The position numbers and the translations under genes are program-made. Source: Micromonospora cremea (GTDB lineage Bacteria; Actinomycetota; Actinomycetes; Mycobacteriales; Micromonosporaceae). From it: DNA of 64,000 nucleotides. Below, in pieces: positions 53,601-64,000 of this stretch. The stretch covers positions 1,302,001-1,366,000 of the forward strand of contig NZ_FSQT01000001.1 of NCBI RefSeq assembly GCF_900143515.1. The letters run 5' to 3'. How positions within the stretch are numbered: position 1 is the first letter of the stretch; each line of letters opens with the position of its first letter. The notes below the pieces were generated by a model. That model saw only the letters and a list, made by a program, of their open reading frames with translations. It was not told where the DNA came from and made no database searches.

Positions 53601-53820
53601 CCGACCTGCCCGCGTCCCGACCTGCCCGCGTCCCGACCTGCCCGCGTTTCGTCCTGGCCGGCTCTGACCTGGCCGCGTTTCGTCCTGGCTGTGCTCTGAC
53701 CTGGCGCGTTCTGGCCTGGCGGCGTTCTGACGTGGCACGTTCTGACCGGGGCGCGTTTCGTCCTGGCGGCGTTCCGACCGCCCGCGTGCTGACCTGGTCG
53801 CGTTCTGACCTGGTCGATCC
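53601..53820. repeat. Tandem array, about 14 units of 15-16 bp
   Basis: Three near-identical units, CCGACCTGCCCGCGTC, start at 53601, 53617 and 53633. They continue as degraded units (TGACCTGGCCGCGTTT, CGTCCTGGCGGCGTTC and similar) every 15-16 bp to about 53820. Common core: GACCTGGC/CCGCGTTC. Confidence 0.75.
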
Positions 53821-53950
53821 GCCTGGTCGCACCCACGCGGGGCGCGGCCGCAGCCCTCGGCACGGTGATCGGGCCGTCGGCCGTCCGTTCTGCGCGGTTG
53901 GTCCGCGCCGGACGGTCGTCCCGCGCCGATGGAGGCGGGTCCCGCGATGA

Positions 53951-54025
53951 TCGACTCCATATCGCTGAAGTCGGGGTATCCGGGCGCTGGGGATACCCCG
54001 ACTTCGGTGAAACGGAGTCGGTCAA
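53951..54025. repeat. Intergenic hairpin element, copy 2
   Basis: GAAGTCGGGGTATCC (53967-53981) is perfectly inverted at 53991-54005. Outer flanks (TCGACTCC... and ...GGAGTCGGTCAA) extend the symmetry. The right half aligns with the copies at 18819 and 56308. Confidence 0.75.
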
Positions 54026-54054
54026 GCGGCGGTGCCAGTCCTTCAGGGCCTCCC

Positions 54055-54170
54055 GGATGACCCGGGCCTTCGGATGACCCGGGCCTTCGGATGACCCGGG
54101 CCTTCGGATGACCCGGGCCTTCGGACGACCCGGGCCTTCGGACGACCCCGCGCCTTCGGACGACCCGCAC
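54055..54170. repeat. 17-bp minisatellite, five full units plus degenerate ends
   Basis: GGATGACCCGGGCCTTC repeats at 54055, 54072, 54089 and 54106 exactly; the unit at 54123 has C for T; an 18-bp variant at 54140 and a partial unit at 54158 follow. The unit contains CCCGGG. A 17-bp period rules out an in-frame coding repeat. Confidence 0.9.
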
Positions 54171-54300
54171 CCCAGTCGGGCCTCCGGGTGGCCGCCCGCC
54201 CCACTTCTGGGGCAGCTCTACAGGGACTGCTGGGTTGTAGGTGGCCGACGGGTTGCGGGGCCCGTGCGAGCTCGCCGGGCGGCCGCCGACGTGTCGGCCG

Positions 54301-54951
54301 TCAGAAGGCGGAGATGTCCCGCCTTCGCTCGCTGCGGCTCAGCGCGCTGATCACCGCGGACTGGCCGTGACGGCGTACGGCCAAGCGCACCAGCAGGTCG
54401 CGCACGGGGTCGAACACTTCCGCCGGAAACGCCGGCGTGGGCACGCCGACGCTCACCGCGAGGTCGTCGGCGTGGACCACGATCTCGAGCTGGCGCGTGA
54501 GCAGGAAGTCGCCGCGCCGCAGCGACCAGCCCTGCCACGGGATCGGCACGATATCGCGGGCCGCCCCTCGCGAGAGCAGGTCGCCCACCTCTTCGAGCGC
54601 GACGGCCGAGCGGGCATGCAGGTCCGCTGGTCCCTGCGCCGCTTCGGCTTCGTCCGGGCCTGCGGCCACCGAATTCTCGTCCGGAGGCCCAGCGGTCACC
54701 CAGGCGGCCCGTTCGTAGTGGTCGTCAGCCGATTCCAGGAGCGGCAGGTCGGTCGCGGTCGGCAGCAGCTCCGCCGCCCGTACCGCCTGACGTCCCAGGT
54801 GGCACGCCAGAGCTCCCACGGACAGGTGCGGCAGTGCGCTCGGGCTCGACCACTGGTCGGACACCTCGGGGCGCCGGATCAGGTCCAGCGCGATCGAGGC
54901 GGCAACCGGGAAGGCGGAATCCAGGGCGTCGACAGGGCGAGGCACGCGCAC
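54301..54951 (-). CDS. Mycothiol-dependent maleylpyruvate isomerase/DinB-like protein
   Basis: A 216-residue protein of the DinB-like fold. It has a helical bundle with LPHLSVGALACHLGRQAVRAAELLP, a pocket His near the start, and a late LTRQLEIVVHADDLAVSVG, the second typical His/Asp pair of this family. The C-terminus ends SRSERRRDISAF. Such proteins are thiol-dependent isomerases or metal-binding thiol transferases in actinobacteria; the substrate is not known. A GTG at 54951 is chosen; GTG 54945 is possible. It lies 89 bp downstream of the NTF2-like gene. Confidence 0.75.
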   Translation of the reverse strand: MRVPRPVDALDSAFPVAASIALDLIRRPEVSDQWSSPSALPHLSVGALACHLGRQAVRAAELLPTATDLPLLESADDHYERAAWVTAGPPDENSVAAGPDEAEAAQGPADLHARSAVALEEVGDLLSRGAARDIVPIPWQGWSLRRGDFLLTRQLEIVVHADDLAVSVGVPTPAFPAEVFDPVRDLLVRLAVRRHGQSAVISALSRSERRRDISAF

Positions 54952-55040
54952 ATTCTGACAGACCCGGCGGGCCGGTGCCGACCTCGCACGCTCGCGTCGG
55001 AGCGCTGGTGTCCGTTCAGAGTCAAGGCAGCGGGACGACT

Positions 55041-55397
55041 TCAGGGCAGCGGTACGAGGTAGGAGTCGACGCGGGCGATGAGCCCGTCGCGGAACGTGAA
55101 CAGGTCGTTGAAGGCGAACCGGAACGGCCCGTGCTCGACGCTGGCGCCGCGGCCCTCGCCCGTGGTGACGACGACCGGGCCGTCCTCGTGGACGCGGTGG
55201 ACGTCGAGCTCGGGGCTGCCGGTGAACGCAGGATTCTCGATCTCGCCGTCGAACTCCGCCTTGCCACGAGTGGTCCGGTGGCCGTGGATGACCCACTCGA
55301 CGTCGTCGGTGAGGGTCGCGAGGATTCGCGGGTGGTCGCTGGTCCGGAATCCGTCGAAGTACTCCGCGACGAGGTCCCGTTGGGTCGTTTGCGTCAT
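55041..55397 (-). CDS. NTF2-like (SnoaL-type) small protein
   Basis: A 118-residue cone-shaped NTF2-fold protein: DLVAEYFDGFRTSDHPRILATLTDDVEWVIHG, then FAFNDLFTFRDGLIARVDSYLVPLP. SnoaL-like proteins are isomerases, hydrolases or binding proteins for small molecules. It overlaps the SRPBCC gene by 4 bases (ATGA) and so belongs to the ArsR operon. Confidence 0.85.
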   Translation of the reverse strand: MTQTTQRDLVAEYFDGFRTSDHPRILATLTDDVEWVIHGHRTTRGKAEFDGEIENPAFTGSPELDVHRVHEDGPVVVTTGEGRGASVEHGPFRFAFNDLFTFRDGLIARVDSYLVPLP

Positions 55398-55861
55398 GAC
55401 GTTCTCCACTCTGGTGTGGCCTCGCGGTGCTGCAGGTGTGTGGCGAGAGCGTCGAGGATCGAGGCGAGCCCGTCCGCCGCTTGGGTGATCCGGAGCTCGG
55501 GGGGAAGTCGACGCTGGTGGACGGTGAGGTCCGTGCCGTCGTCGGCGGGCTGGACGGTCACGGTCGTGCGGAGGCCGGTGACGGGCTCGTCGAACACGAG
55601 TTCGCGCGGTGCGGCGATGCTCACGTAGACGAACCGGAGCCGGCGGGTTGCGCCGTCCGGTGCGCGGGTGTCGAGTGCGAACTCTCCGCCGGGACGCAGG
55701 TCGACGGTCACCGACTCAGGGGGCACGGTGGCATGTGAGCCGCCCCAGAACGCCGCGATGCTCGCCGGCGACGTGAAGGCGTCCCAGACGCGCTCCGGGT
55801 CGGCCGGGAGGCGGCGCCTGGCGATCAGTTCGTCGCCGCGTAGCTCCGCGCTGGCGGTCAT
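55394..55861 (-). CDS. SRPBCC/AHSA1-like protein
   Basis: A 155-residue START-fold protein: IARRRLPADPERVWDAFTSPASIAAFWGG, RLRFVYVSIAAPRELVFDEPV and LASILDALATHL, as in AHSA1-type proteins. It binds a hydrophobic ligand by family; none is known here. It is coupled by 4-base overlaps to both neighbours, the ArsR regulator upstream and the NTF2-like gene downstream. ArsR-SRPBCC pairs are widespread. Confidence 0.87.
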   Translation of the reverse strand: MTASAELRGDELIARRRLPADPERVWDAFTSPASIAAFWGGSHATVPPESVTVDLRPGGEFALDTRAPDGATRRLRFVYVSIAAPRELVFDEPVTGLRTTVTVQPADDGTDLTVHQRRLPPELRITQAADGLASILDALATHLQHREATPEWRTS

Positions 55862-56205
55862 CGGGCCGCTCCCTCGTCCCTGAGGTGCTGCTCGAGGGCG
55901 TCGAGGCGGTCGTCCCAGGCGCGGCGCTGGTCGTCGATCCACGTGCTGAGCAGCGACAGCTGATCGGCCCGCAGCCGGCAGGGGCGTCTGGTGCCTTCGC
56001 GTCGCTGCTCGACCAGGCCGCACCGCCGCAGGACACCCACGTGGTGGGAGATCGCCTGTGGGGTCAGGTCGAACGGTTCAGCCAGCTCTCCCACCGTGGC
56101 ATCACTCCGGGCGAGACGAGTCACCAGGGCGCGACGGACGGGGTCACCGAGAGCGGCGAAGGCCAAATCGAGGTCTGGGCCAGGTGCCACGAGCGAGGAA
56201 GGCAT
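55858..56205 (-). CDS. ArsR-type HTH regulator
   Basis: A 115-residue winged-helix protein: AFAALGDPVRRALVTRLARSDATVGELAEPFDLTPQAISHHVGVLRRCGLV. It has no metal-binding Cys pair of the ArsR/SmtB type, so it is probably a ligand-independent or organic-ligand-sensing ArsR relative. It is first in a 4-base-overlapping unit with the SRPBCC and NTF2-like genes, which it likely autoregulates. Confidence 0.87.
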   Translation of the reverse strand: MPSSLVAPGPDLDLAFAALGDPVRRALVTRLARSDATVGELAEPFDLTPQAISHHVGVLRRCGLVEQRREGTRRPCRLRADQLSLLSTWIDDQRRAWDDRLDALEQHLRDEGAAR

Positions 56206-56275
56206 GCCCTCACCCTAATACAAAGACATGCTTTCGCAAGCCATCGGTTTCGTATGGCTGCGAGATCCGCCATGA

Positions 56276-56337
56276 CGCCGACATCGGCGTATCCCGGCGT
56301 AGGGACACCCCGATGTCGGCGGAACGGAGTCGATCAG
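56276..56337. repeat. Intergenic hairpin element, copy 3
   Basis: CGCCGACATCGG (56276-56287) is perfectly inverted at 56310-56321; the inner part GTATCCC...GGGACAC pairs with one mismatch. The right half (56308-56337) contains CCCCGATGTCGG and GGAGTCGATCA, shared with the copies at 18.8 and 54.0 kb. Confidence 0.75.
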
Positions 56338-56353
56338 CGAGCAGCAGCCCCGG

Positions 56354-57757
56354 TCAGCGCAGGCCGGCGGCGGCCAGCAGGTTGCCGGTGGGGAGGGCGG
56401 GGAGGGAGCGACCCTGGGACATGCGCTGCTCGGCGCGCTGGGCGGTGAACGCGGCGTCGTTGGCGGTGGCGGCGGCGTAGCTGGCGACGGTGCGCTGGGC
56501 GATGGCCGACCAGCCGTACTGGTCGTGCACCATCCGCCGCGCGCGGCGGGCCAGGGCGCGGGCGCGGTCCCGGTCCGACAGCAGCGCGTGCACGGCCTCG
56601 GTCAGTCCGTCCGGGTCGTGCGGTTGGAAGGTCATCCCGGTCACCCCGGGCTCGACGATCTCCGCGAGGCCGCCGGTGGCGGCCACCGCCAGCGGGGCAC
56701 CGGCGGCGGCGCCCTCCAGGGCCACCATCCCGAACGGCTCGTAGATGCTCGGCACCGCGAAGCAGTCCGAGGCGGCCATCAGCGCCGGCAGGTCGGTGCC
56801 GCCCAGGAAGCCGGGCATGGAGACCATGCCGCCCAGGCCGCGGCGGTGGACCTCGGCCTCCAGCTCCGCGCGGTACGGGCCGTCGCCGGCGATCACCACG
56901 CGCAGCCCGGGGTGCCGCTCGCGCAGCCGGGGCAGCGCGGCGATCAGGTGCTGGACGCCCTTCTCATAGACCAGCCGGCCGGCGAAGGTGACCAGCGGGC
57001 CGTCACCGGCGAACCGGGCCCGGGCGGCGCTCACCGCGGCCGCCGGCACTCGCCAGCGGTGTGCCTCCACGCCGTTGGCCACCACGTCGACCCGGCCGCC
57101 CGGCACGCCGAACAGTGCGATCACCTGCTCGCGCATGTATCCGGAGCAGGTGATCACGCGGGTGGACTCGTTGCTGAGCCAGTGTTCGACGCCGTGGATG
57201 GTGCGGTTCATCTCTTCGGGCAGCCAGCCCTGGTGGCGGCCGGCTTCGGTGGCGTGGATGGTGCTGACCAGTGGGATGTCCAGGTGCTCGCGCAGTGTCA
57301 TGGCGGTGTGGGCGACGAGCCAGTCGTGGGCGTGGATGACGTCGTAGGTGCCGGCCTGGGTGGCGCGCAGGGCGGTGCGGGTGAGGGTGTGGTTGAAGGC
57401 CATGGTCCAGGCCAGCAGGGAGTTGGTGGCCAGGGGGAAGGTGACGGGGTCTTCGGGGGCGCGCAGGATGCGCACGCCGTCGGCGTACTCCTCCAGGGGT
57501 GCGCCCTCGGCGTGGCGGGTGACGACGGTGACCTCGTGGCCGGCGGCGGCGAGGGCGACGGACAGTGCGTGGACGTGTCGGCCGAGGCCGCCGACGAGCA
57601 CCGGCGGGTACTCCCACGACAGCATCAGGATGCGGCGGGTCTGCGGCGGCACCCCCGGGCCGGGCTGCGCCGGGAGCTGGGGCCGGGAGGTCAGGGTGGG
57701 CCGGTGGACCCGGTCCGTGGCGCCAGCGAGCTGCTCGCCGACCCGCAGGGTGGTCAC
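56354..57757 (-). CDS. GT4-family alpha-glucosyltransferase (Rv3032-like)
   Basis: A 467-residue glycosyltransferase with two Rossmann domains: RILMLSWEYPPVLVGGLGRHVHALS, VIHAHDWLVAHTAM, VSTIHATEAGRHQGWL, VTFAGRLVYEKGVQHLIAALP and the E-x7-E region EPFGMVALEGAAAGAP. The pattern closely follows remembered mycobacterial Rv3032, which elongates methylglucose lipopolysaccharide and other alpha-1,4-glucans. It is divergent from glgX, so the locus is about alpha-glucan and trehalose metabolism. The GTG at 57757 has GGAG nine bases upstream; the N-terminal 40 residues are variable. Confidence 0.85.
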   Translation of the reverse strand: MTTLRVGEQLAGATDRVHRPTLTSRPQLPAQPGPGVPPQTRRILMLSWEYPPVLVGGLGRHVHALSVALAAAGHEVTVVTRHAEGAPLEEYADGVRILRAPEDPVTFPLATNSLLAWTMAFNHTLTRTALRATQAGTYDVIHAHDWLVAHTAMTLREHLDIPLVSTIHATEAGRHQGWLPEEMNRTIHGVEHWLSNESTRVITCSGYMREQVIALFGVPGGRVDVVANGVEAHRWRVPAAAVSAARARFAGDGPLVTFAGRLVYEKGVQHLIAALPRLRERHPGLRVVIAGDGPYRAELEAEVHRRGLGGMVSMPGFLGGTDLPALMAASDCFAVPSIYEPFGMVALEGAAAGAPLAVAATGGLAEIVEPGVTGMTFQPHDPDGLTEAVHALLSDRDRARALARRARRMVHDQYGWSAIAQRTVASYAAATANDAAFTAQRAEQRMSQGRSLPALPTGNLLAAAGLR

Positions 57758-58086
57758 ATCAATCTCCGTCCATGCATGGTGGTACGCGCCGGCATCGGTG
57801 GCGGCGAAGCGGGAGGTGGCGGGGTGGCCGAAGGCCGAGTGGGGTACGCGCGGGCGCGTCCCCGAACAAGCAAAGGCCATCGAGCGCGGTAGCGCATCCC
57901 GAGAACGGCCAAGGTGACGGAAGACACCTGAAGGTTTAGCGCGCATCAGACAGGTGGATTCCGGGCACCGACTGAAAGGATGGATTGGCGCGGCGGGGCG
58001 TGGGGCAATACCGGCGTGCGCGCTGGCGACCCTTGCCGGTGCGCTCGTGGCGCAGTGCGCACATGACCATGGTCTGAAGGAGCGAC
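57758..58086. promoter_or_regulatory. 329-bp divergent region between GT4 and glgX
   Basis: No gene is evident. The region should hold both promoters. I see no convincing operator. GAAGGAGCGAC before 58087 is the glgX ribosome site. Several GCGC-rich palindromic stretches (around 57867-57873 and 58015-58065) could form hairpins. Confidence 0.4.
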
Positions 58087-60204
<2,118 letters not shown>

Positions 60205-60205
60205 G

Positions 60206-62539
60206 ATGGCGGTGCCCCCTCACACCGACCAGACGACGACCGCGACCAACCCTGTCCGGACCACGTACCGGGTGCAGGTCCGCCCCGGCTTCGACCTGGA
60301 CGCCACCGCCGACCTCGTCGACTACCTCGCCGACCTCGGCGTCAGCCACCTCTACAGCGCCCCGCTGCTGACCGCGACCCCCGGCTCCGCGCACGGCTAC
60401 GACGTGGTCGACCACCGGGCGGTCAACCCGGAGCTGGGCGGCGAGGCGGGCCGGCAGCGGCTGCTGCGCGCGCTGGCCGCCGCCGGGCTCGGCCTGGTCG
60501 TCGACATCGTGCCCAACCACGCCGGGGTGGCCGTACCACCGGCCAACCCTGCCTGGTGGGACGTGCTGCGCCGGGGGCGCGCCTCGACGTACACCGACTG
60601 GTTCGACATCGATTGGGACCGGGGCCGGCTGCTGCTGCCGGTGCTGGCCGACGCGCCGGACGCTCTGGATGACCTGAAGCTCGTCGACGGGGAGCTGCGC
60701 TACCACGAGCACCGGTTCCCGGTCGCCGACGGCACCGGCGACGGCAGCGCGCGCGAGGTGCACGACCGGCAGAACTACGAGCTGGTCTCCTGGCGGCGCG
60801 GCGACGCCGAGCTGACGTACCGCCGGTTCTTCGCCGTTTCGGACCTGGCCGGGCTGCGGGTGGAGGACCCGGCGGTGTTCGCCGCCACCCACGAACTGAT
60901 CCTGCGCTGGGCCGCCGCCGGGGAGGTCGACGGCATCCGGGTCGACCACCCGGACGGGCTGCGCGACCCGGCCGGCTACCTGACCCGGCTGCGGGCCGCC
61001 GCGCCGCAGGCCTGGCTGATCGTGGAGAAGATCCTGGAGTACGGCGAGGAGCTGCCGGACTGGCCGGTGGACGGCACCACCGGCTACGACGCCCTCGCTG
61101 CGGTCAACGGGCTCTTCGTCGACCCCGACGCCGAGGGCGATTTCGAGGTGCTGGACACCCGCCTCGTCGGGCGCCACACCTCCTGGGAGAACCTCACCCA
61201 CGACACCAAGCTGGCCGCCGCCACCCGGCTGCTCGCCGCCGAGCTGACCCGGCTGGCCGCGCTCGCCCCCGAGGTGCCGCGCGAGCAGGCGCGGGCGGCG
61301 CTCGCCGAGCTGGCCGCCGCGTTCGCCGTCTACCGGGGCTACCCGCCGCACGGCGCCCGGCACCTCGCCGCCGCCCGCTCCGAGGCGGGCCGACGCCGCC
61401 CAGACCTGGCCAATGCCCTGGACGCTCTCACCCGCCGGCTGCGCGACCCCGACGACGAGCTGGCTCAGCGCTTCCCCCAGTTCACCGGCGCGGTGATGGC
61501 CAAGGGCGTGGAGGACACCGCGTTCTACCGGTGGAGCCGGTTCGTGGCGCTCAACGAGGTCGGCGGCAGCCCCGCCCACTTCGGGGTGCCGCCGGCGGAG
61601 TTCCACCGCTTCGCGACCGCCCGGCAGGTCCGCTGGCCGACCAGCATGACCACCTTCTCCACCCACGACACCAAGCGCAGCGAGGACGTCCGCGCGCGGA
61701 TGGCGGTGCTCAGCGAGCTGCCGCAACGCTGGGGCGAGCAGGTCACCGCCTGGATGGCGTACGCCCCGCTGCCCGATCCGGCCTTCGCCCACCTGCTCTG
61801 GCAGACCGCCGTCGGCGCCTGGCCGATCGAACGGGACCGGCTGCACGCGTACGTCGAGAAGGCCGCCCGGGAGGCCTCGACCTCGACCAGTTGGGCGGAC
61901 CCCGACGCGGTCTTCGAGCAGGCGATGCACGCCGTGGTCGACCAGATGTACGACGACCCGAGCCTGCACGACGAGCTGACCGAGTTCGCGGCGGCGATCA
62001 CCCCGGCCGGCTGGTGCAACTCGTTGAGCCAGAAGCTGGTGCAGCTCGCCATGCCCGGGGTTCCGGACACGTACCAGGGCACCGAGCTGTGGGACAACTC
62101 CCTCGTCGATCCCGACAACCGCCGCCCGGTCGACTTCTCCGTACGCCGGGAGTTGCTGGCGCGTCTGGACGGCGGCTGGCGTCCGCCGGTGGACGACAGC
62201 GGCGCCGCGAAGCTCCTGGTGGTCTCGCGGACCCTGCGGCTGCGCCGGGCGCACCCGGAGCTGTTCACCGGCTACCGGCCGGTGCCGGCGCACGGGCCGG
62301 TGGGGCGGCACGTGGTGGCCTTCGACCGCGGCGGCGCGATCGCGGTGGCCACCCGGCTGCCGCTGGGCCTGGCCCGCGCCGGTGGGTGGTGCGACACAGT
62401 CCTGTCGCTTCCTGTTAACGAGGTGAAGGACCTGTTCACCGGCCGGGTCTACAGTGGCGGGGAGACTCCTCTGGACGACCTTCTGGCCGACTATCCCGTC
62501 GCTCTGCTGGCTCCCACCGCTTCCGTGGAGGCTGCGTGA
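60206..62539 (+). CDS. treY: Malto-oligosyltrehalose synthase TreY
   Basis: A 777-residue GH13 enzyme that converts the reducing-end maltose of maltodextrin into a trehalose unit. Visible motifs are [69 protein letters not shown] and a late [13 protein letters not shown]. It lies between glgX (1-bp gap) and treZ (1-bp overlap), so expression is coupled. Confidence 0.93.
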   Translation: MAVPPHTDQTTTATNPVRTTYRVQVRPGFDLDATADLVDYLADLGVSHLYSAPLLTATPGSAHGYDVVDHRAVNPELGGEAGRQRLLRALAAAGLGLVVDIVPNHAGVAVPPANPAWWDVLRRGRASTYTDWFDIDWDRGRLLLPVLADAPDALDDLKLVDGELRYHEHRFPVADGTGDGSAREVHDRQNYELVSWRRGDAELTYRRFFAVSDLAGLRVEDPAVFAATHELILRWAAAGEVDGIRVDHPDGLRDPAGYLTRLRAAAPQAWLIVEKILEYGEELPDWPVDGTTGYDALAAVNGLFVDPDAEGDFEVLDTRLVGRHTSWENLTHDTKLAAATRLLAAELTRLAALAPEVPREQARAALAELAAAFAVYRGYPPHGARHLAAARSEAGRRRPDLANALDALTRRLRDPDDELAQRFPQFTGAVMAKGVEDTAFYRWSRFVALNEVGGSPAHFGVPPAEFHRFATARQVRWPTSMTTFSTHDTKRSEDVRARMAVLSELPQRWGEQVTAWMAYAPLPDPAFAHLLWQTAVGAWPIERDRLHAYVEKAAREASTSTSWADPDAVFEQAMHAVVDQMYDDPSLHDELTEFAAAITPAGWCNSLSQKLVQLAMPGVPDTYQGTELWDNSLVDPDNRRPVDFSVRRELLARLDGGWRPPVDDSGAAKLLVVSRTLRLRRAHPELFTGYRPVPAHGPVGRHVVAFDRGGAIAVATRLPLGLARAGGWCDTVLSLPVNEVKDLFTGRVYSGGETPLDDLLADYPVALLAPTASVEAA

Positions 62540-64000
62540 TGACCGAATTCACCGTGTGGGCGCCCGACGCCACCCGGGTCCGGCTGCGCCTGCCCGGCGA
62601 CGGCGACCACGAGATGCGCGCCGCCCCGGACGGCTGGTGGCGGGTAGAGGTGCCCGACGCCGGGCTCGACTACTCCTTTCTGCTGAACGACGACGAAACC
62701 CCGCTGCCCGACCCCCGGTCGCCGTGGCAGCCTGCTGGTGTGCACGGGCCGAGCCGACGCTACGACCACGCCGCCTTCGAATGGACCGACGGCTCGTGGA
62801 CGGGCCGGCAACTGCGCGGCAGCATCCTCTACGAGCTGCACATCGGCACCTTCACCCCGGAGGGCACCTTCGACGCGGCCATCGACCGCCTCGACCACCT
62901 CGTCTCCCTCGGCGTCGACCTGATCGAACTGCTCCCGGTCAACGCCTTCAACGGCGAACACAACTGGGGGTACGACGGCGTCTGCTGGTACGCACCGCAC
63001 CAGCCCTACGGCGGCCCGGACGGGCTGAAACGGCTCGTCGACGCTGCCCACGCCAAGGGGCTGGGGGTGATCCTCGACGTCGTCTACAACCATTTCGGGC
63101 CCTCCGGGGCCTACGCGCCGCGGTTCGGGCCCTACCTCGCCGAGCAGAGCAACAGCTGGGGACGCTCGATCAACCTGGACGGCCCGCACTCCGACGAGGT
63201 ACGCCGCTACATCATCGACAGCGTCCTGATGTGGCTGCGCGACTACCACGTCGACGGGCTGCGCCTGGACGCCGTGCACGCGCTGCCCGACACCCGCGCG
63301 GTTCCGCTACTCGAAGAGCTGGCCATCGAGGTCGAGGCGCTCTCCACCCACCTGGGCCGCCCGCTGTCCCTGATCGCCGAATCCGACCTCAACGATCCAC
63401 GGCTGATCACCCCTCGGGAGGCGGGCGGCTTCGGGCTGCACGCGCAGTGGAACGACGACGCCCACCACGCCCTGCACACGCTGCTGACGGGGGAGCGGCA
63501 GGGCTACTACGGCGACTTCGGCTCGCTGGAGGCACTGACGGACGTGCTCACCGGCGGCTTCTTCCACGCGGGCACCTGGTCCAGCTTCCGCAAGCGGCAC
63601 CACGGGCGGCCTCTGGACCCGCGGGTGCCGGGGCACCGGCTGGTGGCGTACCTGCAGAACCACGACCAGATCGGCAACCGGGCTACCGGTGACCGGATCT
63701 CTGCTTCGCTGTCGCCCTCTCTGCTGCGCGTGGGTGCAGTGCTGCTGCTGACCGCGCCCTTTACGCCGATGCTGTTCATGGGGGAGGAGTGGGCGGCGTC
63801 TACGCCGTGGCAGTTCTTCACGTCGCATCCCGAGCCGGAGTTGGCTACTGCGGTGGTTACCGGGCGGCGGCGGGAGTTCGCGGCGCACGGGTGGCCGGAG
63901 GGGGACGTGCCCGATCCGCAGGATCCGCAGACGTTTGTGCGGTCGCGGTTGGACTGGGCGGAGCTGGACAAACCTGAGCATCGGGAGATGTTCTCGTTCT
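62539..64000 (+). CDS. treZ: Malto-oligosyltrehalose trehalohydrolase TreZ (3' end cut by window)
   Basis: 487 codons are visible. It releases trehalose from the TreY product. An N-terminal CBM48-like domain ([20 protein letters not shown]) is followed by the GH13 barrel: [44 protein letters not shown] with the nucleophile Asp, [11 protein letters not shown] with the acid/base Glu, and [12 protein letters not shown]. The ATG overlaps the treY stop by one base. The end lies beyond the window. Confidence 0.93.
   Translation, partial: MTEFTVWAPDATRVRLRLPGDGDHEMRAAPDGWWRVEVPDAGLDYSFLLNDDETPLPDPRSPWQPAGVHGPSRRYDHAAFEWTDGSWTGRQLRGSILYELHIGTFTPEGTFDAAIDRLDHLVSLGVDLIELLPVNAFNGEHNWGYDGVCWYAPHQPYGGPDGLKRLVDAAHAKGLGVILDVVYNHFGPSGAYAPRFGPYLAEQSNSWGRSINLDGPHSDEVRRYIIDSVLMWLRDYHVDGLRLDAVHALPDTRAVPLLEELAIEVEALSTHLGRPLSLIAESDLNDPRLITPREAGGFGLHAQWNDDAHHALHTLLTGERQGYYGDFGSLEALTDVLTGGFFHAGTWSSFRKRHHGRPLDPRVPGHRLVAYLQNHDQIGNRATGDRISASLSPSLLRVGAVLLLTAPFTPMLFMGEEWAASTPWQFFTSHPEPELATAVVTGRRREFAAHGWPEGDVPDPQDPQTFVRSRLDWAELDKPEHREMFSF

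Larger units (their letters stand above)
53416..54300. other. 0.9-kb gene-free region of tandem repeats
   Basis: No credible gene. The minus-strand open frame that spans most of the region encodes only Arg/Gly/Pro/Ala repeats that mirror the DNA repeats. From left to right there are a 15-16-bp array (53601-53820), GC-rich single-copy sequence, a hairpin-element copy (53951-54025) and a 17-bp minisatellite (54055-54170). The last 130 bp lead up to the stop of the minus-strand gene at 54301. Confidence 0.75.

Noticed and set aside
53601..54170. CRISPR-like appearance of the repeat arrays
   Set aside because: Units are directly adjacent with no spacers, and no cas genes are present.

Overview
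The window looks like a chromosomal segment of a high-GC actinomycete, most likely Micromonospora or a close relative in the Micromonosporaceae. The evidence is the very GC-rich third codon positions, frequent GTG starts, mycothiol-dependent enzymes (an MscR-type dehydrogenase with a metallo-beta-lactamase partner, and a maleylpyruvate-isomerase-like DinB protein), and small DUF2267, DUF2795, DUF3626 and DUF6510 families typical of that group. No rRNA, tRNA, CRISPR array or prophage was seen. I ran no database search. Family names come from motifs and memory of the families.

Layout. 1-3.4 kb: the end of a binding-protein/degenerate ABC ATPase pair, a WYL regulator and two small genes. 3.4-6.6 kb: an ethR/ethA-type divergent pair with a clear operator, and an SDR. 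6.6-10.8 kb (minus strand): a 6-4 photolyase-like protein, LtrA, a glycosyltransferase broken by a one-base frameshift, and DoxX. 11-14.8 kb: mycothiol formaldehyde detoxification, TrmO, a VOC protein and a DUF3626 protein. 15.3-20 kb: two of three paralogous secreted lysozyme-like proteins, a secreted alpha/beta hydrolase, a gdhA fragment, a MazG-like gene and a 1.2 kb gene-free stretch full of repeats. 20-28.3 kb: membrane protein, pirin, HhH protein, DUF genes, a TerC exporter behind a probable Mn2+ riboswitch, and a molybdopterin oxidoreductase/flavin reductase/zinc-ribbon operon. 28.4-36.5 kb: a CGNR/LacI divergon with two matching spaced palindromes, GNAT, a decayed M28 peptidase, NDH-2, an AI-2E-type permease, a spermidine-synthase-like enzyme and a DUF2267 protein.

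36.5-41.6 kb is the most interesting gene cluster: STAS, a PAS-GAF-PP2C phosphatase, a cobalamin-binding protein carrying the CarH-type W-x9-EH light-sensor signature, a second STAS, a stand-alone receiver and a DivIVA-like protein. It reads as a possible B12-based light (or cobalamin) input into a partner-switching cascade. 41.7-47 kb: the third lysozyme-like paralog, OsmC, a Ser/Thr kinase, and a two-component system. An IS982-family element (47087-48063) sits exactly at the histidine-kinase stop codon. 48.2-53.4 kb: a tightly overlapped small-membrane-protein/methyltransferase/sulfatase-like operon and citrate synthase. 53.4-54.3 kb is a second gene-free repeat zone (16-bp array, hairpin element, 17-bp minisatellite). 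54.3-56.2 kb: a minus-strand DinB/NTF2/SRPBCC/ArsR group. 56.3-64 kb: alpha-glucan and trehalose metabolism (GT4 glucosyltransferase, glgX, treY, treZ, the last cut by the window edge).

An intergenic hairpin element family with three divergent copies (about 18.8, 54.0 and 56.3 kb) links the two repeat zones.
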